6,517 nucleotides of DNA from Sediminispirochaeta sp. (GCA_011046055.1 DSBN01000031.1:1-6517), one strand, 5' to 3'; counted from the first letter of the stretch, positions 1 through 5,068 are shown. A program made the numbers and translations. Notes: generated by a model from the sequence alone, not told the origin.

Positions 1-633
1 CGACATGGCGTGCACCGGGGGGGCAGGACCGAAGGGCGGGCGCCTACTATATGAAACAGTCGTTGCGCCTTTTCTTCCAGTCTCTCCGGTGAGTTCCGCA
101 GAAACTCCGGTGACAAAGTCGGCGAAGGAGGGAGGCAGACCCGTGAGCGGTTCGAGGGCGGATTTTAATTTTTCATACCAAGCGGAGATCAAACCTTGCA
201 CTTCCGTACGCGTGGAGGCGTCCGAACCGAGTATCGCATTTGAGATATAGGGCAAAGTTGGCAGGTAATATTCACCGGTCGCCTTGTAGATTTCGTTGTA
301 GGGACTAGGAATCTTGAAGTTGATTGGCTCGCGTAAGCGGTCCTGCCCGAAGGTTTCGTAGCTCCCCCGATAGCCGCCGGCGGAGTAGTAGATCCAGTCG
401 TTGCCGCAGCTGCGTTTGAGCCACTCTCGAGAGCTCGGCCACTGTGGGGTCCGGCCTTGGATAAATACTATCTCGTTGTTCAGGTTGAAGCGGTACAGTG
501 CATCGTCGGTCTCGATTTCCGAGTAGACTCCGTAGGTGGTGGGGTGTCGGGTCTTTTTATAGATAGTTTCGCCGCATTTGTACAAGCTCAGACGAAGGCC
601 GTCGGCTTTGATTTCTCCGGTGCTGCTATTCAT
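1..633 (-). CDS. Unrecognised protein, third gene of the betaine/DddP-like unit, 3' part outside window
   Basis: An uninterrupted frame of 211 codons starts at ATG 633 (MNSSTGEIKADGLRLSLYKC) and runs off the window edge, so the C-terminus is missing. The start lies three bases after the stop of the DddP-like gene, and a GGGGGA stretch at the end of that gene can serve as Shine-Dalgarno, so translational coupling is likely. I recognise no family. The visible part is soluble, with no signal peptide or membrane segment. It is rich in aromatic residues (NDWIYYSAGGY near 78-88, TGEYYLPTLPY near 119-129), and a Pro-rich stretch (RRPPFGPAPP, near 198-207) lies close to the cut. Only two Cys are visible (about positions 20 and 76). 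A run of seven C on the coding strand near the edge could hide a frameshift in the last 20 codons. The context suggests a role with the upstream binding protein and DddP-like enzyme, but no function can be assigned. Confidence 0.72.
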   Translation of the reverse strand, partial: MNSSTGEIKADGLRLSLYKCGETIYKKTRHPTTYGVYSEIETDDALYRFNLNNEIVFIQGRTPQWPSSREWLKRSCGNDWIYYSAGGYRGSYETFGQDRLREPINFKIPSPYNEIYKATGEYYLPTLPYISNAILGSDASTRTEVQGLISAWYEKLKSALEPLTGLPPSFADFVTGVSAELTGETGRKGATTVSYSRRPPFGPAPPVHAMS

Positions 634-636
634 AGA

Positions 637-1908
637 TCAGTCCCCCAGCAGATCTTCCTCAAATGGGTAGTTGGAAAGGAGTTCGGTCCCGTGTTCGGTC
701 ACCAGAAGCTGCTCCTCCAGTTTCAATCCTTCGTGACCTCCCTCTTCGCCGATGTAGGATTCAACGCAGATCGTCATATTTGGGAGGATCACCCCGTCGT
801 ATCCGGCCTCCGGAAAGTCTGCGTGGTGGTAGAGGTAGGGGTACTCTCCGGTCATCCCGACCCCGTGGGAGGAAAGGTAGTAACGGTTGGAGTGGTATTT
901 GTCGGGGATGTTCCACGCCCTGTCGGCGTATTCGCGAAAGCTCATTCCCGGCTCGAGTATATCGATGTTGTGTTGAATCTGTTCGTAGGCGGTCTTGTAG
1001 AGTGTCTTCTGTGTCTCCGTCGGCATGTCCGGACCGGAGTGAAAAGTACGGGAAAAATCCGTATAGTAGCCGTGACAGCCGACTACATCGGTGTCGAAAC
1101 CGATCAGTTCGTTGGGCCCAATAGTTCTGCTGGATGACTCCAGAAACCAGGGGTTGGTTCTCGGACCCGAGTTCAGCAGCCGGGTCTCCACATAGTCCCC
1201 GTTCATGGCAATTATTTGCTGATGGAGTACCGACCACAGTTCGTTCTCCGTAATCCCGGGGCGAATGTTTTCCTGCAGCACCCCCACCGCCCGCTCGGTC
1301 GCTTGAAGGGAAGCAAGTATACACTTCAGCTCTTCGTCGGACTTGATGCTCCTGGCCATCTCGACCGGCTCCTGGGCGTCCACCACCCGGACCCCCTGCG
1401 CGGCCATCTCTATCGCCACACCCGCGTTCATCCGTTCCAAGCCGATGGTCAGGCGGGATTCGCCGACCAGACTCCGGATGAGAGCGAGCATTTCTTTCGC
1501 CCACTTCCTCTCCCTGACTGCAATATCGGGACCGGCGGCTACAAAACTTGCGGTTTCGGCGGGACGAACCTCGTCCACCGTTTCAAATCCTTCGGCCAAG
1601 TGCATACAGCCGGTAAACTCGTACAGTATGGTTTTGTCTTCGCTGATCAGCAGGTATCGTGAGGCTGCGTTACGGGCGGAGAAGATCTGCATATTGCGGG
1701 TACCGGTGGCGTAACGAATGTTGATCGAGTCCGAGAGGATGAGGGCGTGAATATCTCTATTCTTCATCTCCCGTCGAACTCGTCCGAGCCGGTAGAGTCG
1801 AACCGCCCGCAGGTCGATACCCGCGCTCTCGGGTGCTTTTTCGTGTAAGGAAAGTCCTGAGAGGTCTCCGGGTTCATGCTCCTCCGAATGCCATTCAATC
1901 ATTGCCAT
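637..1908 (-). CDS. DddP-like M24-family metalloenzyme (DMSP-lyase family, catalytic Asp replaced)
   Basis: This is a pita-bread-fold protein of the M24 (creatinase/aminopeptidase P) family, most like the DMSP lyase DddP, which cleaves dimethylsulfoniopropionate to DMS and acrylate in the cytoplasm. DddP-like blocks include NIRYAT..NMQ, ETRLLNSGPRTNPWF and a C-terminal SNYPF. The six metal ligands known for DddP are present with exactly its spacing: D272, D274, D284 (FDTD...YTD), H348 (SHGVGM), E383 (CVES) and E398 (KLEEQ). These correspond, from memory, to 295/297/307/371/406/421 of the Ruegeria enzyme. The residue matching its proposed general base Asp377 is Gly354 (HGVGMTGEYP), while the Tyr366 equivalent is kept. 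Start: a longer frame begins at 1965 inside a terminator-like hairpin, so I prefer ATG 1908, behind GGGGGAG. ATG 1902 is an alternative. The protein has 423 residues against about 446 for DddP. Membership of the DddP branch is secure; DMSP lyase activity is doubtful. Confidence 0.88.
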   Translation of the reverse strand: MAMIEWHSEEHEPGDLSGLSLHEKAPESAGIDLRAVRLYRLGRVRREMKNRDIHALILSDSINIRYATGTRNMQIFSARNAASRYLLISEDKTILYEFTGCMHLAEGFETVDEVRPAETASFVAAGPDIAVRERKWAKEMLALIRSLVGESRLTIGLERMNAGVAIEMAAQGVRVVDAQEPVEMARSIKSDEELKCILASLQATERAVGVLQENIRPGITENELWSVLHQQIIAMNGDYVETRLLNSGPRTNPWFLESSSRTIGPNELIGFDTDVVGCHGYYTDFSRTFHSGPDMPTETQKTLYKTAYEQIQHNIDILEPGMSFREYADRAWNIPDKYHSNRYYLSSHGVGMTGEYPYLYHHADFPEAGYDGVILPNMTICVESYIGEEGGHEGLKLEEQLLVTEHGTELLSNYPFEEDLLGD

Positions 1909-1938
1909 GCTGCTCCCCCTGCACTGCGTTGATGAGAT

Positions 1939-1971
1939 AAGAACCGGCCGGGCTGGGCCCGGCACGGTCTT
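1939..1971 (-). terminator. GC-rich hairpin between binding-protein and DddP-like genes
   Basis: On the minus strand, starting about 10 bases after the lipoprotein stop, GCCGGGC-CCA-GCCCGGC forms a perfect 7-bp stem. Beyond single-base bulges it extends by CCG/CGG and AAGA/TCTT, giving about 14 paired positions. It is followed by TTCTTATCT, a short interrupted U-tract. It can act as a partial terminator or a 3'-end stabiliser that makes the binding protein more abundant than the downstream enzymes, a common arrangement in transporter operons. It also argues against the long start at 1965 for the next gene. Confidence 0.65.
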
Positions 1972-1980
1972 AATCTATTT

Positions 1981-2856
1981 CTATTCGAACCAGGAGTTCA
2001 CCAGATCCCGGTGATCCTCGATCCACTGCTGGGCTCCCGCTTCGGGGCTGTCGGCGTCTTTGATTACGGCCATCAGACTGCCAAGGCTGCCGTCGTCCAT
2101 TTTCCAATTCCGCATCCATTCAAGAACCTGGGGGTGATCATCAGCGAAACTCTTATGGGCTACTAGGTAGATATTCTCGTTCTGCCCGTAGATGTTTTTA
2201 GGATCTTCCAGGAACTTGAGATCCACCTGTGAAAAAATCCAGTGGGGTTTCCAAAGGGTCGCGACGATCGGCTCCTTTTTTTCGTAGGCTTTGGTAACCG
2301 CCGCGGTCATAACTGGACCGGAGCTGCTGATCAGATTGTATTTGAGATCGTAATCGGTCAGCGCCTGCTGGGTGAGTTTCATCAGTGATGAGCCTGAATC
2401 GATCCCCACGATGGCCGACTCATTATTATAGGTGAGTTTGTCTCGGTGATCGTTCAGCTCTTCAATACTGTTGATATCGACGTAGGTCGGTACTGCCAGT
2501 CCGAGGGCGGTGCCTTCGAACCAGGGACCGTATTTCTCAATACTGCTTTCGTACTCGTCCCACAAAGGTTTGTCCGTCGAGGGCATCCACGCTTCGAAGT
2601 GGAGATCCAGATCTCCTTCGGCTACTCCCGTCCATACCGGAGATTTGTCACCGGTTACAATTTCGACTTCGTACCCTTCTTCTTCTAGCAGAACCTTCCA
2701 CATATTGGTGACCGCGATATTTTCCGCCCAATTAAAGAGTCCCAGTCGTAGTGATTTATCCGTCTTTTTTTCTTCAGCGCTTGTATCACCGTTTTCACTG
2801 CATCCGGTGAAAATCAGTGCAGCCATCAGCGCTCCTACTATCAATAGTGAAGCCAT
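1981..2856 (-). CDS. Glycine betaine/choline/DMSP-type ABC transporter substrate-binding lipoprotein (OpuAC family)
   Basis: This is the substrate-binding protein of an ABC importer for quaternary ammonium or sulfonium compounds, anchored outside the inner membrane. The first 19 residues from ATG 2856 are a hydrophobic signal ending in FTGC, a lipobox with Phe at -3, so the mature lipoprotein begins at C19. Domain order is as in ChoX-type proteins: FNWAEN (W43), PVWTGVAEGDLDLHFEAWMP (W75, W90), then VGIDSGSSLM and TLWKPHWIF (W202, W206). W43, W90 and W202 align with the three Trp of the OpuAC cation-binding prism. The 291-residue length is normal. No permease or ATPase gene is in the window. 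ATG 2856 lacks the basic n-region and has no well-spaced Shine-Dalgarno. GTG 2872 has GGAGG six bases upstream and would encode M-T-R-K-K before the signal, but is one base out of frame across A8 (2856-2863). Ligand could be betaine, choline, carnitine or DMSP. Confidence 0.9.
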   Translation of the reverse strand: MASLLIVGALMAALIFTGCSENGDTSAEEKKTDKSLRLGLFNWAENIAVTNMWKVLLEEEGYEVEIVTGDKSPVWTGVAEGDLDLHFEAWMPSTDKPLWDEYESSIEKYGPWFEGTALGLAVPTYVDINSIEELNDHRDKLTYNNESAIVGIDSGSSLMKLTQQALTDYDLKYNLISSSGPVMTAAVTKAYEKKEPIVATLWKPHWIFSQVDLKFLEDPKNIYGQNENIYLVAHKSFADDHPQVLEWMRNWKMDDGSLGSLMAVIKDADSPEAGAQQWIEDHRDLVNSWFE

Positions 2857-2871
2857 TTTTTTTACGTGTCA

Positions 2872-2883
2872 CATAAGACCTCC
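2872..2883 (-). promoter_or_regulatory. Shine-Dalgarno and alternative GTG start for the binding-protein gene
   Basis: GGAGG (2883-2879) is followed after TCTTAT by GTG (2872-2870), then ACA CGT and a run of eight A. This is the only well-placed ribosome binding site. It lies 22 bases from ATG 2856, too far for that start. With seven A instead of eight, the frame would continue as Met-Thr-Arg-Lys-Lys straight into the signal peptide. Confidence 0.7.
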
Positions 2884-2911
2884 AAATATTTTTTCGGCCA
2901 CCCACGTGAAC

Positions 2912-2936
2912 TGAAACCAGAGAACCTCTGATTTCA
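2912..2936 (-). promoter_or_regulatory. 11-bp stem-loop or dyad in the leader of the binding-protein gene
   Basis: As minus-strand RNA, TGAAAT-CAGAG pairs with CTCTG-GTTTCA around a GTT loop. All 11 positions pair, one as G-U. It lies about 30 bases upstream of the Shine-Dalgarno. It may be a leader hairpin or an operator; the palindrome TTTCATGAAA (2932-2941) overlaps it. No known regulator motif is recognised. Confidence 0.5.
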
Positions 2937-2941
2937 TGAAA

Positions 2942-2959
2942 CGGTTTCGGCGTAAACCG
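2942..2959. repeat. Inverted repeat CGGTTT/AAACCG
   Basis: Six-base arms CGGTTT (2942-2947) and AAACCG (2954-2959) flank a six-base loop, next to the 2912-2936 dyad. On either strand this forms a small hairpin. It may be part of a compound operator or a structured leader. Confidence 0.4.
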
Positions 2960-3158
2960 CCGCCGTGACCTTAAGTGTGATGTGATTAATAAAAAAATTA
3001 CAAGTATAATTATTGTAAATGTTATAAAAAACATAATTAACTTCAATAAAAAGAAATGAAAAGCATTGGGTTGTAATTGACAAAAGCATAAATAGCCAAT
3101 GCGGATGTGGAAAGATTAGAGCTGTATATATTCTTAGTAGACGACCTGATGTGATGGT

Positions 3159-3179
3159 CTCGCGGTAAATTACTGCGAG
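3159..3179. repeat. 21-bp near-perfect palindrome between DJ-1 gene and binding-protein unit
   Basis: CTCGCGGTAA and TTACTGCGAG flank a single central A. Only one base pair breaks symmetry, and in plus-strand RNA it would be a G-U pair. It lies about 40 bp beyond the stop of the DJ-1 family gene. There is no U-tract on the minus strand after it, so an intrinsic terminator is not well supported. A DNA operator is the alternative. Confidence 0.5.
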
Positions 3180-3218
3180 TCTGAAATTCGGGGCTCGTGC
3201 TTTCTGGGAACTATCGGT

Positions 3219-3833
3219 TCAAAGGGTATTGGTCAAAAAATCACAGTCGTACTCCATGCGTCGTGCCGTGGCCAAAGCTTCTTCCCGACTGGAGTATTTC
3301 ATAACCAGGTAGAGGGAGAGCTCGATCCCGGCGGAAATTCCCGCGGAGCTCAAGACTTTTCCCTGGTCGATATATTTGGCGTTTTTTTGTACATCCAGAT
3401 GAGGGTACATTTCTTGAAGTTTGTCCGTGTCCATCCAGTGGGTCGTTACTTGGTGGTTTTTCAAGATACCCGCTTCTGCCAGCAAAAAAGCGCCGGTACA
3501 AACGGAAGCCACGGTTTTTGCCTTCGGCTCCATCTTTTTGAGCCAGTTCAGCAGCACATGGTTTTTGATCTCGACCTCTTCCGCTCCATAGCCTCCAGGC
3601 ACAATCAGTATGTCGATGAGAGGTGAATCGTCGAAGTTGTAGTCGGGGAGCACCTGCAAACCGTTTCTGGCGCGTATTACCCCGCTTCTTTCGGCCACGG
3701 TGAATACCTCGAAAAGCTTCTCTTTTGTCTGGACCGATTCCGCCAAGCTGAACACTTCGAAAGGTCCGGCGAAGTCCAGAACTTCTACTTCGTTGAATAT
3801 AAGAATCCCGACTTTGATTCTTTTTGTTTGCAT
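3219..3833 (-). CDS. DJ-1/PfpI family protein (isonitrile hydratase/GATase1-like)
   Basis: This single-domain class I glutamine amidotransferase-like fold protein of 204 residues matches DJ-1/PfpI, in the branch with isonitrile hydratase and the N-terminal sensor domain of AraC-type regulators. The visible blocks are VGILIFNEVEVLDFAGPFEVF (D20), a DILIVPGGYG strand-loop (74-83), and the nucleophile elbow SVCTGAFLLAEAG with C112-T113. These are followed by TTHW with H132 and a conserved SSAGISAGIELSLYLV block. C112, D20 and T113 correspond to the residues described as important in isonitrile hydratase. There is no helix-turn-helix extension, so it is not a transcription factor. The start is ATG 3833, five bases after AGGAAGG. 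Likely roles are hydrolase or hydratase of small molecules, or stress protection; the substrate cannot be read from sequence. It appears to be transcribed from the promoter at 4059-4088. Confidence 0.88.
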   Translation of the reverse strand: MQTKRIKVGILIFNEVEVLDFAGPFEVFSLAESVQTKEKLFEVFTVAERSGVIRARNGLQVLPDYNFDDSPLIDILIVPGGYGAEEVEIKNHVLLNWLKKMEPKAKTVASVCTGAFLLAEAGILKNHQVTTHWMDTDKLQEMYPHLDVQKNAKYIDQGKVLSSAGISAGIELSLYLVMKYSSREEALATARRMEYDCDFLTNTL

Positions 3834-3835
3834 GA

Positions 3836-4018
3836 TTACCTTCCTATGAACCCTTTGGCCAAACGCCGTTTCTCAACAATTTTGTTGAGTTTTGGAAATT
3901 GGGTCAAGGGATATCGACGATAGTTTCCTTCAGCTATTGCTGACGTCTTTAATCCTCGTCGATTTCCGGCTGCTTCCGTAGGGAGCTTGAGTTTGCCAAT
4001 CCTTCTGCGTTCCGACAT
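3836..4018 (-). CDS. Doubtful small basic ORF in the leader of the DJ-1 gene
   Basis: This 60-codon frame starts at ATG 4018 (MSERRRIGKLKLPTEAAGN), or 66 codons from TTG 4036. It ends in a TAA that overlaps the Shine-Dalgarno of the DJ-1 family gene. The product would be very basic (many Arg and Lys) with no recognisable domain, signal or membrane segment. No good ribosome binding site is seen. It lies wholly within the likely 5' leader of the next gene, so it could be a leader peptide, an unrelated small protein, or simply an open stretch of untranslated RNA, which I consider most likely. Confidence 0.25.
   Translation of the reverse strand: MSERRRIGKLKLPTEAAGNRRGLKTSAIAEGNYRRYPLTQFPKLNKIVEKRRLAKGFIGR
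3872..3889. repeat. 18-bp inverted repeat in the DJ-1 leader
   Basis: CTCAACAA and TTGTTGAG are perfect 8-base arms around a two-base centre, about 40 bp upstream of the DJ-1 family start. On the plus strand TTTT follows. A second perfect palindrome, TTTGGCCAAA, lies at 3854-3863, nearer the start codon. The pair may be an operator or structured leader RNA. Confidence 0.5.
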
Positions 4019-4035
4019 TTGCTTTTTCTCGATCA

Positions 4036-4094
4036 AATAGTTACTATAATAACAAAAGTTAATAAATTAACTATTGGCTAAGTGTCAATAGTTA
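4036..4094. promoter_or_regulatory. Three TAACTATT elements around the DJ-1 promoter, probable operator
   Basis: TAACTATTG (plus 4068-4076) and its exact inverse CAATAGTTA (4086-4094) form a 27-bp dyad with a 9-bp spacer. The second arm overlaps the -35 hexamer. A third copy, AATAGTTA, lies at 4036-4043 just past the expected transcription start. Between them is the small dyad GTTAAT/ATTAAC around the -10. The arrangement suits a dimeric repressor with an auxiliary site. Confidence 0.5.
4059..4088 (-). promoter_or_regulatory. Sigma-70-type promoter for the DJ-1 family gene
   Basis: A perfect TTGACA (4088-4083) is separated by 18 bases from TATTAA (4064-4059) on the minus strand. Transcription would start near 4052, giving a leader of about 220 bases. 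A later TATAGT (near 4045) is an alternative -10 without a good -35. Confidence 0.55.
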
Positions 4095-4136
4095 GAGAGG
4101 AGGCGGGAATTAACAGCGGCGTATTGTGAAGTATGT

Positions 4137-4469
4137 CTATCGGTGCCTATACTTAATAACTTCTATCTTTTCCAAGGTGACAAGCCCTTCCTCAACGGTT
4201 TTATCGATAAAAGGGATAATCTTGTCGATGTTCTCTTCGGTGTCAACGATCTCTATGATCACCGGCATATCCTCAGAGAGGGATAGAATCTTTGAAGTGT
4301 GGATTCGACTGTCAGCACCAAAGCCAAGGATACCGCGGGTCACCGTAGCTCCGGCGAGATTCAGCTCCCGTGCTTTCATGACTATCTGTTCATACAGTGG
4401 TTTGCCGTGATAATGATCGTTTTCACCTATAAATATTCTCAGTAGTACCGCGTGTTCAGGTAGTCTCAT
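4137..4469 (-). CDS. DUF190 PII-like protein of the fluoride operon
   Basis: This 110-residue DUF190 protein has a PII-like ferredoxin fold and is often encoded beside crcB; its biochemical role is not established. The visible blocks are LLRIFIGENDHYHGKPLYEQIVMKAREL, then AGATVTRGILGFGADSRIHTSKILSLSEDMPVIIEIVD, and a C-terminal EKIEVIKYRHR. Start: a frame opens at GTG 4481, overlapping the crcB stop as GTGA. ATG 4469 fits the family length better and has GAGG six bases upstream (AGGTGAGG-TACTTT-ATG), so I chose it. Either way the gene is tightly coupled to crcB and falls under the same fluoride riboswitch. By analogy with PII proteins that bind transporters, it may modulate the channel or signal fluoride stress; this is inference. 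No clear terminator follows its stop. Confidence 0.9.
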   Translation of the reverse strand: MRLPEHAVLLRIFIGENDHYHGKPLYEQIVMKARELNLAGATVTRGILGFGADSRIHTSKILSLSEDMPVIIEIVDTEENIDKIIPFIDKTVEEGLVTLEKIEVIKYRHR

Positions 4470-4477
4470 AAAGTACC

Positions 4478-4864
4478 TCACCTAATTATTTTTAGAAGGA
4501 TTTTTGGTGTTGCCAGACCTATGAAGACCATCATTAAGCAAAGGAGGTTGTTCAGAAGAAAATTCGATATACCGAGTTTCAACTCGCCGTCCCTCAACAG
4601 AGCGATGGTCTCCAATGAATACGTAGAAAATGTTGTAAACGCCCCTAGAAACCCAATTGTCAAAAAGGAGCGCAGGTCGCGAGAGACAGCGATATTCTCG
4701 AAAATTGAGAATGCGATACCGATTAAAAACGAGCCCATCATATTAACGAAGAGAGTACCCAAAGGGAAAAGTTGACCGGAGAGGGATTGAATGTTTTTTG
4801 CGGTGATATACCTGGCTACCGCCCCGAGACTGCCGCCTAATGCTATTGCCACCAAATGCTTCAA
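4478..4864 (-). CDS. crcB: Fluoride channel CrcB/Fluc
   Basis: This 128-residue small membrane protein exports fluoride as a dual-topology dimer in the cytoplasmic membrane. Hallmarks in order: GGSLGAVARY (10-19), the TM2 block GTLFVNMMGSFLIG with N41, and the TM3-break block GFLGAFTTFSTYSLE (71-85). F79 and Y82 stand at the two positions of the aromatic box; the second is usually Phe, so Y82 is a mild variation. Four hydrophobic segments are visible. The start is TTG 4864, seven bases after AAGGAG, with no better in-frame codon. The gene follows a fluoride riboswitch and directly precedes the DUF190 gene, so induction by fluoride is well supported. The weak TTG start and sequestered Shine-Dalgarno suggest tight basal control. 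Confidence 0.95.
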   Translation of the reverse strand: MKHLVAIALGGSLGAVARYITAKNIQSLSGQLFPLGTLFVNMMGSFLIGIAFSIFENIAVSRDLRSFLTIGFLGAFTTFSTYSLETIALLRDGELKLGISNFLLNNLLCLMMVFIGLATPKILLKIIR

Positions 4865-4869
4865 GATAC

Positions 4870-4877
4870 GACTCCTT
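4870..4877 (-). promoter_or_regulatory. crcB Shine-Dalgarno, likely switched by the fluoride riboswitch
   Basis: AAGGAGTC covers the ribosome binding site. Its AGGAGTC (4876-4870) is fully complementary to GACTCCT in the 3' part of the aptamer (4914-4908), the same strand that forms the pseudoknot. An extra CCA/TGG pairing extends the alternative helix after a 2x2 internal loop. Fluoride-free RNA could thus hide the site; fluoride binding would free it. Confidence 0.6.
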
Positions 4878-4907
4878 GTGGTTCATAAAAAAATATCGGG
4901 TACCAAC

Positions 4908-4956
4908 AGGAGTCATCAGCTTGTGGCAAGCGGTTAGAGGTGGACTCCATCACCTG
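4908..4956 (-). promoter_or_regulatory. Fluoride riboswitch (crcB motif) aptamer
   Basis: On the minus strand, AGGTG-ATGGAGTC-CACCT closes helix P1 (arms 4955-4951 and 4942-4938). TAACC follows, then helix P2, GCTTG-CCA-CAAGC (4931-4919), then TGATGACTCCT. The pseudoknot GGAGTC (4948-4943) with GACTCC (4914-4909) is perfect. The GATGG...AACC...CTGATGACTCC pattern is that of the crcB riboswitch, which senses fluoride through Mg2+ ions. It lies immediately upstream of crcB. A run of seven U (4893-4887) follows, but I find no stem directly before it, so translational control is more likely than termination. Confidence 0.93.
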
Positions 4957-4961
4957 TGTGT

Positions 4962-4990
4962 AGATTATTCAATACCATTTCCTCTGTCAA
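4962..4990 (-). promoter_or_regulatory. Promoter of the crcB-DUF190 operon
   Basis: TTGACA (4990-4985), a 17-base spacer and TAATCT (4967-4962) form a near-consensus sigma-70 promoter on the minus strand. The predicted start near 4955-4957 coincides with the first bases of riboswitch helix P1, so the RNA would begin directly with the aptamer. Confidence 0.75.
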
Positions 4991-5068
4991 CGTGAGAACA
5001 CTGTCCGGCGACGACGGTATGAAACAACGGGCTATGGAGTTAGATCGCATGAGCGGCAAAGCGGCCTC

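Larger units (their letters stand above)
2884..3218. other. 335-bp intergenic region with AT-rich putative promoter tract
   Basis: I see no convincing gene here. A minus-strand frame starting at 3046 runs through low-complexity AT-rich DNA, covers the leader dyads and continues out of frame into the lipoprotein gene, so it is not credible. The tract 2985-3060 is very AT-rich and should hold the promoter of the binding-protein unit. TATACT and TATAAC on the minus strand could be -10 boxes, but no good -35 is seen at 17 bp. Dyads occur at TTACAA/TTGTAA (2998-3018) and ATGTT/AACAT (3019-3034), both overlapping the candidate -10 boxes. Confidence 0.45.

Noticed and set aside
457..1137. Long plus-strand frame opposite the DddP-like gene
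   Set aside because: It is antisense to two coding frames with recognisable or coupled starts and has no recognisable domain or ribosome binding site.
761..1504. Second minus-strand frame within the DddP-like gene
   Set aside because: It is a frame shadow, rich in Arg and Gly, without motifs; the overlapping frame carries all M24 ligands.
637..1908. Ectoine hydrolase (DoeA) or creatinase as the identity of the M24 protein
   Set aside because: Those relatives share the fold, but the extra D-x-D ligand pattern and the ETRLL-SGPRTNPWF block are specific to the DddP branch.
2795..3046. Minus-strand frame with a hydrophobic N-terminus (MKLIMFFITFTIIILVIFLL) ahead of the binding protein
   Set aside because: The hydrophobic part is translated AT-rich promoter DNA, there is no ribosome binding site, and it overlaps the leader dyads. 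Its only meaningful part is the T-R-K-K segment explained by the A8 frame problem.
3180..3221. tRNA-like GGTTCAAA near 3216
   Set aside because: No acceptor, D or anticodon stems can be built around it, and it overlaps the stop region of the DJ-1 family gene.
4887..4893. U7 run as part of an intrinsic terminator in the fluoride riboswitch
   Set aside because: No complementary stem lies directly before the run; the Shine-Dalgarno pairing gives a better expression platform.
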